A stretch of 64,000 bases of DNA from Heterostelium album PN500 (Eukaryota; Evosea; Eumycetozoa; Acytosteliales; Acytosteliaceae): the NCBI RefSeq assembly GCF_000004825.1, contig NW_008805077.1, positions 372,001 to 436,000 on the forward strand, given 5' to 3'. This document shows positions 35,462 through 45,860 of this stretch, piece after piece (the first letter of the stretch is position 1; every line of letters begins with the position of its first letter). A program made the translations under genes and the position numbers. Below the pieces are notes generated by a model. It saw nothing but the letters and a program-made list of their open reading frames with translations, made no database searches and was not told the origin of the DNA.

Positions 35462-35844
35462 TTTTCTTCTTCTTCTTCTTGTTATATATATATTTCTATT
35501 CTATTCTATTCTTAATCTAACTAACTACCAACTTAATCTAAATCACAATCTAAACTTGCTATTTATTTATCTATCTATCTATCTATTTACACAAATTATA
35601 TAATTTATTACTATTACTTATAAATACAAAATATAATATATTTTAAAAAAAACAACTGATTTATATAATGTCGTTACATATAAACTATATCAGCCTGGTA
35701 ATACAATCAATCGAAATTTTTGAAATTTTTTGTTTTTAACATTTTTTTTTATTTAATTTTCTTTTTTTTTGTTTTTTTTTTTTTTGTCATGTCTCTACGT
35801 GTTGTAATGTTGCAAAATTCAAAGAATTTAATTGTTGTTGTTAT
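35462..35844. other. AT-rich spacer
   Basis: Contains ctatctat and T tracts. It is the promoter of the gene to the left and the 3' flank of the gene to the right. No feature is recognised. Confidence 0.5.
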
Positions 35845-36762
35845 TTAAGATTGAACACCAAGTGGACCTAACATGTCAGGGTTCTGATGGTATTGAATCT
35901 CACGATGTTCTCTATAGCCATTCTTTGCTTTATAACGAATTTGGTTGATCTTATCGTAGCTGTTATGATAGAGACTGTTCCACTCGCGGAGTAAACGCAA
36001 TTTAGTTTCTTCAAATACCTTCAGACTCTCTTCGAGATCCTTCTTAAGTCGGTCTTTGTAGTCAAAGGTGGTACCGTACAGACTGGCGATGATGTTGTCT
36101 CTTTTCTCGTCGATGGTCACCTCCATTCGGTGGAAGAAGCTGCCAAGCGGTTGTTTGTTCTGATCCCAAGGATTCAATCCATGTGTTTCATGTACGAATT
36201 TAAAGTCGTTGTCTTGCGAGTGTCCACCGTGATGCAAATGAATACTATTGTCGGCAGTGTGTGGATGATGAACCGTTGGTGTATTTCTTATAATTGTCTC
36301 TTCATGACTATGATACATTGGTTGTTGTTGTTGATTAGCTGTTGATGTTGTGTCTAGTTTATCAGATTTAAAAGAATTCCACATGTCTAAAAACTTATGA
36401 TAGAGAATCGGACCGAAATGAATCGCTGAATTCATTGGTGGATCGGGTGTAGGTTGATAGAGACTACCGTATATACTATAGAGAAGCAGGGCAACTAGAA
36501 TGGGTGAGAGATAACGAACACTCTTTCTAATGAGTGTATCACCCTGTGAAATATTGGCGCGTGCAGCTCTTCTGTTGATACTTTCATCGGAGCCAACAAT
36601 AGTTCGGTTGGTTGTAGTGGTGGTTGTTGTCGTTGTGGTTGTTCTTCCATTGTTATTACTACTATTGTTGTTGCTGGGTGGAATGATAAATTCATTCTCC
36701 ACAATTCTCGAACTGCTTCCTCTCTCCTTCACAACATTTCTTTCCTTTGTTTTAGTTGACAT
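35845..36762 (-). CDS. Single-pass membrane protein of unknown function
   Basis: A single-exon frame of 305 residues. Residues 1-80 are polar, with Asn/Ser and a Thr tract (about residues 41-51). Residues 84-102 (YLSPILVALLLYSIYGSLY) form the only hydrophobic segment. The remainder is polar with a His-rich part and a Lys/Glu-rich C-terminal third (FDYKDRLKKDLEESLKVFEE) likely to form a coiled coil. No signal peptide, so probably a tail- or single-pass protein. I do not recognise a family. Confidence 0.7.
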   Translation of the reverse strand: MSTKTKERNVVKERGSSSRIVENEFIIPPSNNNSSNNNGRTTTTTTTTTTTNRTIVGSDESINRRAARANISQGDTLIRKSVRYLSPILVALLLYSIYGSLYQPTPDPPMNSAIHFGPILYHKFLDMWNSFKSDKLDTTSTANQQQQPMYHSHEETIIRNTPTVHHPHTADNSIHLHHGGHSQDNDFKFVHETHGLNPWDQNKQPLGSFFHRMEVTIDEKRDNIIASLYGTTFDYKDRLKKDLEESLKVFEETKLRLLREWNSLYHNSYDKINQIRYKAKNGYREHREIQYHQNPDMLGPLGVQS

Positions 36763-37687
36763 AACTACTACCCACTATCTAAATATATTATTTTAAATCT
36801 TTAGGTTAACCTAAACTAAAAAAACTAATACTAAACTACCTAAATCCAGTTATTCTACCAATTTTAATATTTTTAAAAAATAAATAATAATAATTAATAT
36901 AATTATATTTTAAAACAAAAAAAAATACATTTTAATTAAATTATTCTATTTTAAATATATATATACACAATATAATTTATCATTTTATCTTTTAAAGTGA
37001 GAAATTCATGATTAATCCAGATATTTTTATTCAAACCCTTTTATTTTATATTATAAAAAGTATACATAGTCCATTCCAATTCGATTATATATTTATACAC
37101 TTATGAAAATACAGTCTATAAAATTATATTTCCCCCCTCCTTTTTTTTTTTTTTTTTTTTTTATCGTGTGGTAATTTAAATAAAACACAAATTGTACTTA
37201 TTTATATCTAATTGAAGTTCTAAATTTTATACATATTCATAAATATATTTGATATTTACATTTTGTTTTAAAAATAACTCTTTTTTTTTTTTATTACTAA
37301 ATAATAAAAAAATTAAAATATAAATATATATAAATAAATATATATTTATTTGTCTATAAAAAAACTAAAAAAATAATAATAGATAAATTTATCTGGTATT
37401 CTAGATGTCATAGAAGTTTGTGTTGTTTCACAGTCGAGAGGAACATGAGCACCAGGTCAGAAATTTCGCCATACCAAAAACGAATTATATTTCATTTGCA
37501 ATGGGGGTGATGTTATATGATGTGGTATGATTTAAACATGTTGCCTTTTTAGTAAAAACAAGATATTATGAAAAATATTGTTGTTGTTGTTATCATTATT
37601 ATTATTATTTTGTTTAGTTCTTCGCACTTGAACTTATATAACATTTATTTTATTTAAAAGAAATGATTAAATTAATTAATTAATTAA
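36763..37687. other. Long spacer with one GC-richer island
   Basis: 925 bp with long T and A tracts. A GC-richer stretch of about 160 bases at 37385-37545 stands out and is listed separately. I see no coding frame. Confidence 0.6.
37385..37545. other. Candidate non-coding RNA locus (GC-richer island)
   Basis: In a spacer otherwise dominated by A and T, the segment tagatgtcatagaagtttg to gggggtgatgttatatgatg is balanced in composition and free of long A/T runs. It contains gtgatgt, similar to a box C, and several short self-complementary pieces. It has no open frame. A snRNA, snoRNA or other small RNA is possible, but I could not match it to a known family. Confidence 0.25.
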
Positions 37688-38465
37688 TTATAATATACTG
37701 TGATATAACTCTCGTAATTCTTTTGTTAATCTATGAATTGGAATACCTGTTACATTATAATAACATCCATTGATTGATTTTATAAATGATGTTGCTGCTA
37801 CCTCTTGAATTCCATATCCACCTGCTTTATCACTATAAATATGATATAGATTAATTAACTGTTGTTTTTTTTTAGATACTATACTTACAGTGGTTTATAA
37901 TTATCAACATAATAAGCAATTAATTCATCGCTGAGTGTATCGAATTCAACTTCTGTTGCTTCGTAGAATGATTTTGAAATCGATTGTTGGTTGTCGTTGT
38001 TTGTAACTATAAGATGTACACCTGTGTATACTATATGCTTACGACCACTCAGTCCTGCTAGCATCTCTTTAGCATTCTCTATTGATTTCGGTTTCTCTAG
38101 TATTGTATCACCCAATACAACGATACTATCGGCACCGATAATAATATTGGGCGTGTCGTTGGCAGCCTTTAACTTTTGATAGACATCCTCTGTTTTGTGT
38201 TTGGCTGTCGTCACAGCGTAGTCATATACATTCTCAAACTTTGATTTATCTAGATTCTCTTCGAACGTCGAAGGTACAACCTTAAACTGTAATCCCAATA
38301 GTTTTAAATACTCTACTCTTCTAGGTGAACCTTAAAAAAGATAACAGAATGTTAACATTAACACACAATGTTTGTTAGATTATAACATATGTTAACAAAA
38401 TGAATATTACCTGAAGCTAATACTATATTTAATTTATTTAACTTTTCTAATATATCTAATATCAT
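37688..38465 (-). CDS. Maf-like nucleoside triphosphate pyrophosphatase
   Basis: Three exons, 38465-38411, 38330-37889 and 37832-37688, encode 213 residues, normal for the family. Motifs are NIVLASGSPRRVEYLKLLGL (substrate-binding SPRR), FEENLDK, IIIGADSIVVLGDTILEKPK with the catalytic Asp, AKEMLAGLSGRKHIVYTGVH, and GYGIQEVAATSFIKSINGCY at the end. Maf proteins hydrolyse noncanonical or methylated NTPs such as dTTP, UTP or m5UTP, and prevent their incorporation. The two introns are phase 1 and 2, in frame. Confidence 0.95.
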
Positions 38466-38669
38466 TGTTTATAATGCTTTTAATATTAAATATCTTTAAT
38501 CTTAAAACAATATTTAGAAATCTTTAAATTCTAAAGAAAAAAGTAAAATAAAAACTTTAAAGTTTTGTTTATTTATTTAATGAATGTATGTACACTTTGA
38601 TTTATTATCAAAAAAAAAAAAGAATATCTTTTTTGTTGTTATTGTTATTGTTATTGTTGGTTGATGTTA

Positions 38670-39461
38670 TTATTGATGTTGTTGATTGCTTGATGATTTA
38701 AATATCGTTTCAAACAAAGAGTTTAGTAAACTATTGAATAGAGTACCGCCTTGGAATATCGATAACATCTTATAAACGATGAATGTAAGAGTTGCAATGA
38801 ATATATACTTTACAACCTTATAGACTGTATAATAAATAGATCTAAGACTACTTAGACTCTTTACCCATGGTAGGTATTTCTGTGTCATCAACATCAAGTC
38901 GTATTTCTCATTCAACCAACAAAGTGTTGCTGTAGGTATAAATCCTAAACCTGGTATCTACAGAGTAATTATTATTTTAAATCAATTCAAAATAATAATA
39001 ATAATATTGATTAATAAAAAGTTAAAAATCTAGTCATAATCTAATAATGACTAAAGTTAATTGATTTAACATTTTTTAAATGTTAAACAACTAACTTGAT
39101 GTATGCATACAGTTTCTTCAACAAAAGACAACATAACACCGAACGAACTACCGTAGAGTCGATAGATAAGATAGGAACTGATAGTAGGCCACATTGCAAA
39201 GCCAAACAACGGGATGAGTTGAGTATAGATACCGACGATATCTAAAACGATACTCATTAGTAGTCGTGGGAATGGCGCTGTTGGAATCGGAATACTTCGT
39301 AGGAATGGTAGTTTTGAGAAGAATCCCTCATTATGATCCCTGTACTTTGTTCCTGTTCCGAACCCACCTTTTACATTATTACTATTGGCATCCAAGTCAT
39401 CGATATCATCTGTCCACTGAGTGGTAGTGGTACCACCACCTGTATTTCTTCTGTATGACAT
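38670..39461 (-). CDS. Multi-pass membrane protein, unassigned
   Basis: Exons 39461-39111 and 38957-38670 encode 212 residues (phase-0 intron). After a polar, Gly/Asn-rich 70-residue N-terminus come hydrophobic segments RLLMSIVLDIVGIYTQLIPL, FGFAMWPTISSYLIYRLYGS and, across the junction, TIPGLGFIPTATLCWL, then a further one (YIFIATLTFIVYKML). The repeated Pro/Gly-bracketed segments suggest an organelle membrane protein. It resembles neither a transporter nor an enzyme I know. The C-terminus ends with a Gln/His-rich tail. Confidence 0.65.
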
Positions 39462-39821
39462 TGTAAATATATTTTATTTTTTGAAAAGCCAAAGAATAAT
39501 TATTTTTTTCAAATTATTTGTATGTTCATTTAGATCTGAATTCTCATTTTTTTTTTTCTTTTTTAGAAATGTTAATTTTTTAAAGAATCTTTTATTAAAA
39601 ACTATAAATAGTATTTATTTATTTAAGAAAAGAATTCCTAAAAAAATTAAATTAAGATAAAAATTTATTTGAATTTACTCTTTGTTATTTTGAAAAGATA
39701 GTTTTAATTTGTTGGTGTATTTTTAATTAATTAAATATACAAATATTTATTGAAATTATTAATTATTAAATTAAATTAAATTAAATATATCTTCATTCAA
39801 TTTTTTTTCCTAAATTTTATT
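39462..39821. other. AT-rich spacer
   Basis: Promoter of the membrane protein gene on the left, and 3' flank of the F-box gene on the right. Only A/T runs are seen. Confidence 0.5.
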
Positions 39822-41708
39822 TTATTCTATTTTTGTACCTAAGATTTGTTCAAGTTTAGAGTGATGAAATATTCTAGCAACTAAGTTTCCTGAATTTCCT
39901 TTGTTTTCATGGTTACCATATAATAAATAATAATATTCATCCAACTTTCTAATAGTTTGTGTGTAAATTAAACCAAATTTTCCTATGATATTGGTGATTG
40001 ATTTGATTGTATTTGGAATGGTGATATTGATTTTAGATTGATTTTTAAAGATAAGAGTTTTGACTGATGAAGGTACCAAATGTAATGTAGTATTGAGATT
40101 ATTCGTACCAAGGTCTAGCAATTCGATGGTGTTTGGTAGTTTAACTTGAGGAAATTCATCTTCGAAATCAAAAACAAAATGCAGTTCTCTTAATGAACAT
40201 GTTTGATCGGTAGCACCATCTCCACCAAAGTCCATTATCTTTTCTTTTGGATTTGTCCAATCAATTAAAAATCTGATTTTTCCAACACCAGATGGCAGTG
40301 TTATCTTTGGTTCGTTTGATTTTCCTCGAATTATAAATTCATCGATTGATACATTTGATGGAATTGGATGAATAATGTTATTTTCATATTCCATTGATTC
40401 CAAATGATATTGCTTAGTTTCTGGGAATATCTCATCGATCTTAAATTGACATTCGTCAATATCTATTTTTTTCAATGATGTTGGCATTATTCCTCCCATT
40501 GTTGTTCCTGGTACTATTAAACCGAATGATTTTAGACTTGATGGTAGGTAGTTGACATTGAATATTGTGGTATCATCACGATCATGATATGGAAAATAAA
40601 CAAAAAGTGATTGCAGATTGGAAAGTGATGATATTGCTTGTAGCCATGAAATTGGTAATAATGATTTGGCTGAATATTCTAAATCTTCTCGGTTTGGTGG
40701 TGGTATTGCAAGTTCGTCAGATGGGTTATAACTTTCAAAACATAAATATTCAAGTGACAATGGGAATACTCTTGGTTGAATTTCGTATTGATAGCAATCG
40801 CTACCCTCAAGAGAAAATTCTAGTAAACCATCTGGAAGTACATCTGGCTTAATCCCGAAATTATAGGAACCGAGAATACATTTGAGTAAGCCAACTGGAA
40901 GTACACCTGGTAGAATATCAAATTGAGAGCTGTGTAGAGAAAGTTTACGTAAACTAACTGGAAGTACACATGGTTGAATTACATATTGATATTTGTGTAG
41001 TGTAAGTTCTTGCAAACCATCTGGAAGCACACCTGGTAGAATCTCTTGTTTGAAATAACTGTCGCCAAAATCTAACACCTCTAAGGTGTTGGGAAGTGAT
41101 CCTTTAACAAGTGGTTCATTGAAATTGTGAAATGTAATTGATTTGATTGACTTTGGTAATCCATATTTCAATGTTCTGCATCCTTTCAACGTTGTTACTG
41201 ATTGTGATTCCGATATTAATCGATAGAGATACTCCATATCACCTTCAAAAAGAAAATTAATAGCAGTATTGATAATTGTAACATTACTGGGAATACTATT
41301 AATTTTTCTAACATCATCTATTAGAATGATAAAATTAAAATAGTTAGTTTCAAAACAAAATAATAATAAGTTTATCAATTGAAAATACTTACCAAAATGA
41401 TAATCGTAATGATGATAGTTTTTAGAACCAATAAATAGCGAATTATCTGACTTTGATTGAATTGATTTCATAAAGATATTATGATATGATGGTAAGTTGA
41501 AATGTTTATGATTTTGAATATCAGTGCTATTTAGTTTAAATAGGTGTATATTCTTAGTTTTGAATATTAAATATTTATCTCTATCGTTGAACCATCTCTT
41601 ACAAACTAAACTGAAACAAATGATATCAATGTTATCATCTATATAACTTATTATTTTATTTAATATTAAATGTGATAGATTTACTATTTTATTTGTTTGA
41701 TTATTCAT
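39822..41708 (-). CDS. F-box/FNIP-repeat protein with an in-frame intron
   Basis: The uninterrupted frame is 628 codons, but alignment with paralogues shows a likely intron at 41392-41318 (gtaagt..aatag, 75 nt, phase 1). It is divisible by three and has no stop, so unspliced reading inserts 25 residues. Spliced length is 603. F-box at residues 1-50 (ICFSLVCKRWFNDRDKYL), then the linker SESQSVTTLKGCRTLKYG, several FNIP repeats (FNEPLVKGSLPNTLEVLDF, ILPGVLPDGLQELTLHKYQY), the middle SWLQAISSLSNLQSLFV and the C-terminal TIRKLDEYYYLLYGNHENKG. A complete, probably functional substrate receptor for an SCF complex. Confidence 0.88.
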   Translation of the reverse strand: MNNQTNKIVNLSHLILNKIISYIDDNIDIICFSLVCKRWFNDRDKYLIFKTKNIHLFKLNSTDIQNHKHFNLPSYHNIFMKSIQSKSDNSLFIGSKNYHHYDYHFGKYFQLINLLLFCFETNYFNFIILIDDVRKINSIPSNVTIINTAINFLFEGDMEYLYRLISESQSVTTLKGCRTLKYGLPKSIKSITFHNFNEPLVKGSLPNTLEVLDFGDSYFKQEILPGVLPDGLQELTLHKYQYVIQPCVLPVSLRKLSLHSSQFDILPGVLPVGLLKCILGSYNFGIKPDVLPDGLLEFSLEGSDCYQYEIQPRVFPLSLEYLCFESYNPSDELAIPPPNREDLEYSAKSLLPISWLQAISSLSNLQSLFVYFPYHDRDDTTIFNVNYLPSSLKSFGLIVPGTTMGGIMPTSLKKIDIDECQFKIDEIFPETKQYHLESMEYENNIIHPIPSNVSIDEFIIRGKSNEPKITLPSGVGKIRFLIDWTNPKEKIMDFGGDGATDQTCSLRELHFVFDFEDEFPQVKLPNTIELLDLGTNNLNTTLHLVPSSVKTLIFKNQSKINITIPNTIKSITNIIGKFGLIYTQTIRKLDEYYYLLYGNHENKGNSGNLVARIFHHSKLEQILGTKIE

Positions 41709-41837
41709 TTTGTTAATATCTTAAATTATTATTAAGATCTTTATTTTTAAAAATGATCGAAAAAAAATTGGGAAGAAAAACAAAAAAAAAAAATCTTAAT
41801 TCTTTAAAGATTAAATGTTCATACTTGATAATCTTTT

Positions 41838-43625
41838 TTAATTAATTTGGTGATTTAAGTTTAAAGTTTGTTGTCTAATCGATCGATGATAAGAATCATT
41901 ATTGACTTTGATCCTTGGATTATGAATATTGGATTTAATATGATGTGATATGAAATTCCAAATTTGTGATTCATTAATAATTGCTGAGAGGTTGGGTGAG
42001 TGACCAAAGATTATAAATTGATTTCGATGTATTCTTCTTATAGAGATTTTCTCATGGTTACGACAAATGAGTACAAGCTTGTTGGGTATTCTATGCATCG
42101 GAAAACTAAAAGAGATTGATGATAAATATTGACTGTATTTTCTTGGAAATATTGTAGAATTATAGTTAATCACCAATTCCTCCAAAGCATCTGTAATGAT
42201 ATCTGGTGAAATCAATTTCTCAAAGCCATCTAGACTGTTAGAGCTATCGGAGGTGATAAACTTTTTCACCGTTGAAGGAATGGGTGTATTGAAAGCTGAT
42301 ACGTTCAACTCGATGCGCACTGATTCAACGCCATGCGGAATAGCTACGTGACATTGCTCTTCATCGTTGGCACCATGATCGATTTCCAAATGTTTTATAT
42401 CCAAACTGGCCAACGATTGTTCGAACTGTCCATCGATTTTCAAGAAATCCAAGTGGTATTGTGATCGATCCTTGAAGATCTCATCGACCTCATAAGTTGC
42501 ACCTTCAAGCGATAGATGTTTAATCGATGGCGGCATCGATCCAGCTAGCTCAGTGGTTGAATAAACACCGAGTCTAGTAAGAGTCATCGGTAAGTCACTG
42601 AGAGAGATCGTTTGGAAATCTTCATTGAAATCCCAATGCCAGAAGGTTAGCGATCGAATGTTTGGAAGTGAACGGACAGCTGGAATCCACGATAGAGGTA
42701 TATACTCAATGGTATGTAGAGTAGCCGGTAGTACTCCATCGCCGATAGGTGAATCGTATCCAGAGTATTCAAGTATTTCGAGATTTGGTGGAAACGTTCC
42801 AACGATTGGTTTGTATGTAAAAGCTGTTCCGTTGATTCTAAGCACTCTCAGAGATACCGGCAACACTCCAGGTTCCAACGGATGACTGAATCTGTAGCCC
42901 AACACCAATTTCTCAAGTGTATTGGGAAGTACAGCTGCTGTTATTGGTTGATTAAAATTAGATTTCAAGCCATTTCCTAGATAAAGTCTCTTTAACATTG
43001 GTGGAAGATAACCGGGTAGAAGTGGTTCATCAAAGTAACCAGAGAATGTTACAGATGTCAAGTTCGTAGGTAATCTAAATCTAATTGTAGGACAACCTTT
43101 AAACTTGACAATATTCGAATTTGATATCATCTTTAATAGACTCTCTACTTTTTGATGATCATCTTTAAAAGCATTTCTTGTTGTTTGATCACATAATATT
43201 AATTTATAAACATATAAACTAAAACCATTGATAGTTCTAAAACTTTCTAATAAAAAGAATATAAGTTAGTAAATAGAACTTACTAAATTGTATAATATAT
43301 ATAGATATTTACGTGGAGTTAAATGAAAATCATTTTCAAATCTATTATCACCAATAATAAGAGAACATTTACTCTTTGTATCGATTGATTTACTCATCAA
43401 TGATTGATATGATTTCAAATAAAAATGATCATTATCTTGCATATCAGTCACAAATAGACGATCAGTATTAAACGATAGATATCTTTCTCTTTCATTGAAC
43501 CATTTTCTACAAACAAAACTACAACATATTCTATCTATATTATCATCTAGGTAATTAATAATCTTTGATAATAGAATATGAGGTAGATTAACTAACATAT
43601 GTGAATCATTATTATTATTATACAT
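41838..43625 (-). CDS. F-box/FNIP-repeat protein (second subfamily)
   Basis: Exon 1 is 43625-43313 (F-box, MYNNNNDSHMLVNLPHILLS, core CCSFVCRKWFNERERYLSF), the intron 43312-43247 (phase 1, 66 nt), and exon 2 43246-41838, giving 573 residues. Repeats such as FDEPLLPGYLPPMLKRLYLG and LEPGVLPVSLRVLRI are followed by a block with LPNIRSLTFWHWDF and a C-terminal RIHRNQFIIFGHSPNLSAII. It is closest to the gene at 11224-12937. It is divergently oriented to the plus-strand gene starting at 43837, with only about 210 bases between them, so the promoters are shared or overlapping. Confidence 0.87.
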
Positions 43626-43836
43626 AAATAAATATAAAGAAATTTAATTTATTTAAAAAAGAAAAATATAATTTTAATGTAAAAAAAAAGTAATAAAAGG
43701 TTTAAAAGATTTTTTTAGAAAAAGAACTTCGTTACCGAATCAATCTTAAAAAGAAAAAAAAATCTTTTTTAAACTTTCATCAATTTTAATCTTTGTTAAA
43801 AATATTAGTCCTTTAAAAATTTTTTTTAAACAAATA

Positions 43837-45585
43837 ATGAATAATCAAACAAATAAAATAGTAAATCTATCACATTTAATATTAAATCAAATAATAAGTT
43901 ATGTGTATAAATATAGATGATAACATTGATCGCATTTGTTTCAGTTTAGTTTGTAAGAGATGGTACAATGATAGAGATAAATATTTAATATTCAACACTG
44001 ATAATATCAACCTATTTAAACTTAAAAACACTGTTATCTTTCAAAATTATAAACAATTCAACTTACCATCATATCATAATATCTTTATGAAATCAATTCA
44101 ATCAAAAACTAACTATACACTTTCTTATGGAGATTATAATAAATATTATAAAAACTACGATTATTATTATGGTAAATATCATAGGGAGACAATGGATTAT
44201 CAGATTGTTTTGAAACTAACTATTTTATTTTTATCATCCTTAAAGATCAAGTTGAAAATTTAAATAGTATTCCCAGTAATGTTTCAGATATCGATATTAC
44301 ATATTATCCACATATTAAAAATAGAGATAATGAATTCAAGAAACTCTATCGATTAATATCAGAATCACAATCAGTAACAAAGTTGAATGGATGCAGTACA
44401 TTGAAATATGGATTACCAAAGTCAATCAAATCTATTACATTTTACAATTTCAATGAACCACTTGTTAAAGGATCACTTCCCAATTCTTTGGAAGTGTTGG
44501 TTTTCGATATTTATTTTAAACAAGAGCTACTACCAGGTGTACTTCCAGATGGTTTGTTGTCATTGACTCTAAACAACTATCCACATGAAATTCAAGCAGG
44601 TGTATTTCCAGATGGTTTGTTGTCATTGACTCTAAACAACTATCAACATGAAATTCAAGCAGGTGTACTCCCATCAACTCTTAAATGTTTGACTCTCTTT
44701 GACGTTCCAGTTAAAGGTGTTTTACGATATTCAGATGAATCAATTTCTTGGGAAGATAGTGTAATAACGAAATGTTATATACCAATTTCATGGTTACAAG
44801 CAATATCATCTCTTGTCAGCCTTGAATCACTTGATATTTATATTTCAAAATACAACAAAGACGAAAATGTATTCAATCTTAAATACCTCCCACCAAACCT
44901 AAAATTTCTCGATATTACGATACCAAGTGTCATACTGAAAGGAACAATGCCAACTTCATTGAAAACACTCAATCTTGTTGATAGTAGATTTAATATCGAT
45001 GAAATATTCCCAGAGACATTGCAATATCACTTTGAATTTTTTGATTATGAAAATGATAGAATTCTTAATTTTCCATCAAATATAAAGATCGATCTATTGT
45101 TCATATCTGGAGAACTAAGAGAATCAACGATATCTCTTCCATCTGGAATTAGTTCAATCAACATATTTAGTGAATTATCAAATTCAAGTTCAAAGATAAT
45201 TGAATTTGGTGGAGATGAAGATACCGATCAAACATGTCCATTAACAGAACTTCGACTCCCAACATTCAAAAATGGAACTCCTAAATGTAAACTACCAAAC
45301 ACCATCCAACATCTGGATATTGGCAACAACATTATCAATGATATATTACATTTAATACCACCAACACTCAATACTCTTGAATTTAGCAAACTATCAAAAT
45401 TCAATACCATTCCAAGTACAATCAAATCAATCACCAATATCATTCGTAGATTTGACTCATTCACCAGACAAACTATTAGAAAGTTGGACGATAATTATTC
45501 TTTAGTCTGTGATGAAATTGATAATCAACAAAACTTCAAATTGGTTGGTGTTAACTCGATAGCCAAATTATCTTCTTGGTCTTAA
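43837..45585 (+). CDS. F-box/FNIP-repeat protein with disrupted 5' end
   Basis: The canonical start (43837, MNNQTNKIVNLSHLILNQII) runs into a stop after about 27 codons. Relative to paralogues, ten extra bases (gtgtataaat) lie at about 43903-43912, shifting the frame. An ATG at 43901 restores the frame, which gives a shorter F-box missing its first helix (MCINIDDNIDRICFSLVC). Exon 1 ends at 44171, the intron is 44172-44245 (phase 1), and exon 2 is 44246-45585. The FNIP region, the SWLQAISSLVSLESLDI block and TIRKLDDNYSLVCDE at the end are intact. Either the gene is decaying, starts at 43901 or the insertion is an error. Confidence 0.75.
44545..44670 (+). repeat. 63-nt tandem duplication encoding one FNIP repeat
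   Basis: 44545-44607 and 44608-44670 differ by one base in the core and a few at the end. Each encodes PDGLLSLTLNNYxHEIQAGV plus one residue. It is an almost perfect recent duplication of a single FNIP unit inside the F-box gene at 43837-45585. Confidence 0.9.
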
Positions 45586-45860
45586 AATCAATAATTAATG
45601 CAAATAATAATAACCAAAAAAATAAATAAAATGTGTAATTATACCTCATTTCAAAAAGTTTATAATGAACATAAAATTTAATAAAACAAACATATAATGA
45701 TATACAATTACAATACGAGTCTATTTATAAACGACTCAAATTCATTGAAAGATAATAATTTTATTCTTTAACAATTTTTGTTCTGCAGAATTTTAAAAAT
45801 TGATTGTTTGATTTTTTATTTTTTATTTTTTTTTGGATGATCATTTATTTTTATCATTTA

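Noticed and set aside
37441-37475. accaggtcagaaatttcgcc resembles the SRP RNA helix 8 motif
   Set aside because: The typical AGCAG and GNAR loop are missing, and the surrounding sequence does not fold as an SRP S domain by eye.
38670-39461. Possible REEP/HVA22 or DUF4112 membrane protein
   Set aside because: Some hydrophobic segments suggest it, but the characteristic motifs of these families are not present, so it is left unassigned.
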